The notes beneath the pieces were generated by a model that was given only the letters and a program-made list of their open reading frames with translations, made no database searches and was not told the DNA's origin. A DNA stretch of 64,000 nt from Hyphomicrobium sp. Its GTDB lineage: Bacteria > Pseudomonadota > Alphaproteobacteria > Rhizobiales > Hyphomicrobiaceae. The translations under genes were made by a program, and so were the position numbers. Below, piece after piece: positions 62,401 through 64,000 of the stretch. Numbering within the stretch: the stretch's first letter is position 1; each line of letters opens with the position of its first letter. Where the stretch lies: assembly GCA_021732485.1 (NCBI GenBank), contig JAKFUV010000001.1:1-64000 (forward strand), in the 5' to 3' direction.

Positions 62401-62601
62401 GAACGTGACGAGAAGTTCGACCTCTTCGGGCGCCAACCCTTCCGCTTCCGTAATCAGCGTTACGGTGGGCCGGTTGAGATCGGGAAAGACATCGACCGGG
62501 AGCGTGCGCAGAGTGATCAGCCCGTAGAACATGATGGCAAGGCCGCCGACCAAAACGAACAGCCGATTGGCAAGGCTGGCACGGACGATTGCATTAAACA
62601 T
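59485..62601 (-). CDS. Heavy-metal efflux RND permease, second copy
   Basis: This 1038-residue HME-RND pump is homologous along its whole length to the pump at 546-3668. It has [39 protein letters not shown] and the TM4 motif [13 protein letters not shown]. The first copy has GELVDD, so one acidic residue of this motif differs. AAGGAGG precedes the ATG. The substrate may differ from that of the first pump. It is in an operon with the adaptor upstream and the exported accessory gene downstream. Confidence 0.93.
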   Translation of the reverse strand: MFNAIVRASLANRLFVLVGGLAIMFYGLITLRTLPVDVFPDLNRPTVTLITEAEGLAPEEVELLVTFPIETAMNGMPGVTRVRSVSGVGLSIVYIEFDWSTEIYRARQQVAERLQLVREQLPSNVSAQMGPISSIMGEIMLIAMSSETADPMTLREIADFTVRPQLLTVAGVSQIIPIGGEVRQYRVIPDPRRMAGLDIGFDAIERSIQKFGSNTGGGFVDLKAREYLIRNIARTTKIDDLKSLVVAFRDGQSISLSQVADVSYAARTKRGDAGFNSKPAVILAVQKQPNADTVAITKHIESMLPELQRVMPDGVRVTDIQFRQATFIETSIANVQRVLVEALIVVAIVLFAFLLNWQTTFISLIAIPLSVLTTVIVFQAMGLSINTMTLGGLAIAIGALVDDAVVDVENIYRRLGQYRASGGRDRRSIDMVVADASIEVRSGILYATAIIVLVFLPLFALSGIEGRLFTPLGVAFIVSILASLVVSMTVTPVLAYWLLPRMKLLADHETWLVRTLKAWQRRGLEWCFDRPAFVIGLPALAVVAAVAAGTLLPRAFLPSFNEGTVLVSVILQPGISLVESDRIGRLAEQIVADVPEVKTVGRRTGRAELDEHAEGVHNSELDIDLKKSERSRESVLADIRERLSVLPASIAVGQPIAHRLDHMLSGVRAQIALKIYGDDYDTLRSLAADLEARLKRVPGITDLQTEKQVRIPQLQVRVDYDKAKRYGLNPNDITQALETLSNGRVVSQIVDQSKRFDVVLRLSDQDRSTSAFAEMLIESPAGRIPLKSVAEIVETDGPNQILRENSRRRIAVLANTDGSDLARIVEDIRREIATAKFPQGYFTSLEGQFQAQEEASQLIAALSLVSLGLIFVVLYSRYQSAVLALIIMGNVPLALIGSVAALWIAGQSFSVASAIGFITLAGIATRNGILKISHYINLVLFEGETFGRKMIMRGTLERLTPVLMTALAAGIALVPLLIGADEPGKEILNPVAVTIFGGLVSATLLDAFLTPVLFLLLGRKPLENLTSAQGDKAHAEAF

Positions 62602-62613
62602 CGGCGCGCCTCC

Positions 62614-64000
62614 TTATCTGATTTGGTTGATGAGTTCAGCCGCGCCGATCACGACCCGGTCGCCGGGCGCAACACCTGCAACGACGAGCGTGCGACCGCC
62701 GTCTAGCGGCAACGTGCGCACCTCGACCGGCCGAAATCGCTCCGGACTGTCCTTCACCCACACCTGAGGAAGACCGTTCGTACCCCGCACAACAGCCGCT
62801 TCAGGAACAACGATCCCTCGGGCGGAGCGCGTGGTTTGCACAAGGACTTTGAGCGGCGCGCCAATCGGCAAGTCCGGGTGGGCTTCAACAAGACGGAATA
62901 GGGACGGCCGGGCCTGCTGGCGCAATGTCGGCGAGCGGCCGACATAGGCTAGCTTAAAAGTATGCCCCTCCTGATCGCGGGCCTCGGCGGCACCTATTTC
63001 AGCCTCACTATGCGTATCGCTGCCGATGGCCTCGACCCAAAGTTTTTCAGGATCGACGATTTCAAACAACGTATCGCGGGCATTGACCACCTGCCCGGCG
63101 CGCACATTAGCGACTGAAATGATGCCGCTAACCGGCGCTTTCAGCGCAAACTTCTCGGTATCCTTCGGAGCGAGAACGCGCCTTTGTTCGTGTAGCGCGG
63201 CAAGCTCGGCTTTGGTGTCATCGATCTGGCCCTTTGCGACGACGCTGGCAATTTGGCTCAATCGATTCAGCTTCTGCTGAGCAATGACGAGCTTGCCCTC
63301 TACTTCGGCCCTAAGTTGTTGCATCGTACCGAGATCGGCAACGGGAATTGACGGGACAAACAGCGCCAGAACTTCGCCGGCTTCGACCTTTTGTCCGGCG
63401 AAAGAAATTCCACGCCCGCTCACCTCTATCTGGCCATCCATCGGCGCCTGGACCTGCCCAAATGACGACGGATCGGGGACCACTGTGCCAATTAATTCGC
63501 TCACACGCGACGTCGTCGCTTCGGCGGCGAGCGCTGTCAGAACTTGCAGCAGCCGTTGTGTCGGCTTTGGCACAAAGACGCTGCCGTCCGGCAGTTTTCG
63601 CGGAGTTTTTCCGGACGCTGCAGCGGCAGGTGCTTCGTGTCCGCCGTCCCCATGATCGTGGCCGGGCCCTGCGATGACGCGTGATGTGAGCGCCGCACTG
63701 AGTATCAGCCCCACCACGATCACCTCAGCCGCTGTCCGCAGCGGCTGTGTGCGAGAGCGAGGCACTTCAAGTTGCTCCGCCGACGGGGCATTTTCTTCCA
63801 TCGCAGGACGTCGTCTGCGAACGGCGAAGGCCAGAATGAAACCAAGCGTCAGGCCGCCGAGGATCATCCCGAGGACGTCGCTACGCTTTATTATTTCAAT
63901 CAGAGCAACTGGCTGAGACGAAGTGTTGGTGGTGGGCGGTGCGACCGCCCACGTGCCGTTGAGGAGATCGGCGTCGTTGCCGGCCGTGACCGCAAAGACC
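62614..64000 (-). CDS. RND efflux periplasmic adaptor, second copy (5' end outside window)
   Basis: The frame is open to the edge of the window. Beyond the internal ATG at 63867, upstream codons still match the first adaptor (VFAVTAGNDADLLNGTW against [15 protein letters not shown]), so the gene continues outside. The visible part has the end of the exported N-terminal domain, a membrane helix near MILGGLTLGFILAFAV, a HDHGDGGHE stretch, and the HlyD core (VFVPKPTQRLLQVLTAL, QAPMDGQIEVSGRGI, APVSGIISVANVRAGQVV), ending RVVIGAAELINQIR. The pump gene follows 12 bases later. Confidence 0.92.
   Translation of the reverse strand, partial: VFAVTAGNDADLLNGTWAVAPPTTNTSSQPVALIEIIKRSDVLGMILGGLTLGFILAFAVRRRRPAMEENAPSAEQLEVPRSRTQPLRTAAEVIVVGLILSAALTSRVIAGPGHDHGDGGHEAPAAAASGKTPRKLPDGSVFVPKPTQRLLQVLTALAAEATTSRVSELIGTVVPDPSSFGQVQAPMDGQIEVSGRGISFAGQKVEAGEVLALFVPSIPVADLGTMQQLRAEVEGKLVIAQQKLNRLSQIASVVAKGQIDDTKAELAALHEQRRVLAPKDTEKFALKAPVSGIISVANVRAGQVVNARDTLFEIVDPEKLWVEAIGSDTHSEAEIGAAEARDQEGHTFKLAYVGRSPTLRQQARPSLFRLVEAHPDLPIGAPLKVLVQTTRSARGIVVPEAAVVRGTNGLPQVWVKDSPERFRPVEVRTLPLDGGRTLVVAGVAPGDRVVIGAAELINQIR

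Noticed and set aside
1..64000. CRISPR array or tRNA/rRNA genes
   Set aside because: No regularly spaced repeats, no tRNA cloverleaf-like sequence and no rRNA sequence were seen on either strand.

Overview
The window looks like part of a replicon or genomic island from an alphaproteobacterium, probably of the Rhizobiales (Bradyrhizobium/Afipia/Rhodopseudomonas-like). The reasons are the GC-rich coding DNA, an RpoH-like sigma factor, the hmuTUV-hemP-HmuQ-HutX haem set, a FixL/FixJ-style two-component pair, and a serine-recombinase fragment of the kind common in rhizobial islands. This assignment is inference; no rRNA, tRNA or housekeeping gene is present to confirm it.

Region 1 (1-10.4 kb) is a copper/silver-type resistance cluster. 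It has a leftward DUF305 - HlyD-type adaptor - CusA/CzcA-type RND pump - small exported protein operon, a Cys-rich exported protein, a CsoR repressor, and a divergent unit with a 52-residue Cys/His-rich protein, a CopA-type P-type ATPase and a membrane protein. Two TACCC/GGGTA dyads and two face-to-face TTGACA boxes lie between csoR and the ATPase unit.

Region 2 (10.4-36.2 kb) is mobile or accessory DNA. A leftward block holds a VirD4-type coupling protein, membrane and coiled-coil partners, and two proteins sharing a new-looking short repeat. A rightward block holds a MobC-like protein, a MobA/VirD2-type relaxase and a sigma-32-like factor, preceded by a dyad-rich stretch that is the best oriT candidate. 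No VirB mating-pair genes are seen, so the element looks mobilisable, or incomplete as a conjugative element. Cargo includes a DprA plus ComF-like phosphoribosyltransferase pair, an M16 metallopeptidase, a serine resolvase, XRE regulators, an ankyrin gene with a frameshifted partner, and many small unknown genes with AT-rich, palindrome-bearing promoters. A truncated serine recombinase at 35.7-36.2 kb probably marks the right edge.

Region 3 (36.2-49.0 kb) looks like a stress and electrophile-detoxification or xenobiotic cluster: HxlR regulator, SnoaL-like protein, RidA, DJ-1/PfpI protein, MFS and adaptor, Tat-exported amidohydrolase, isochorismatase-like hydrolase, XapX protein, response regulator and kinase, a glyoxalase-fold/esterase fusion and a GST.

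Region 4 (49.4-58.2 kb) is a nearly complete haem-acquisition locus: unknown small proteins, HemP, HmuT, HmuU, HmuV, a VOC protein, a TonB-dependent receptor, an IsdG/HmuQ-type haem oxygenase, HutX and TonB.

Region 5 (58.2-64 kb) holds small exported proteins and a second metal-efflux operon. It has the same gene order and orientation as the one at the left end and runs off the right edge of the window.
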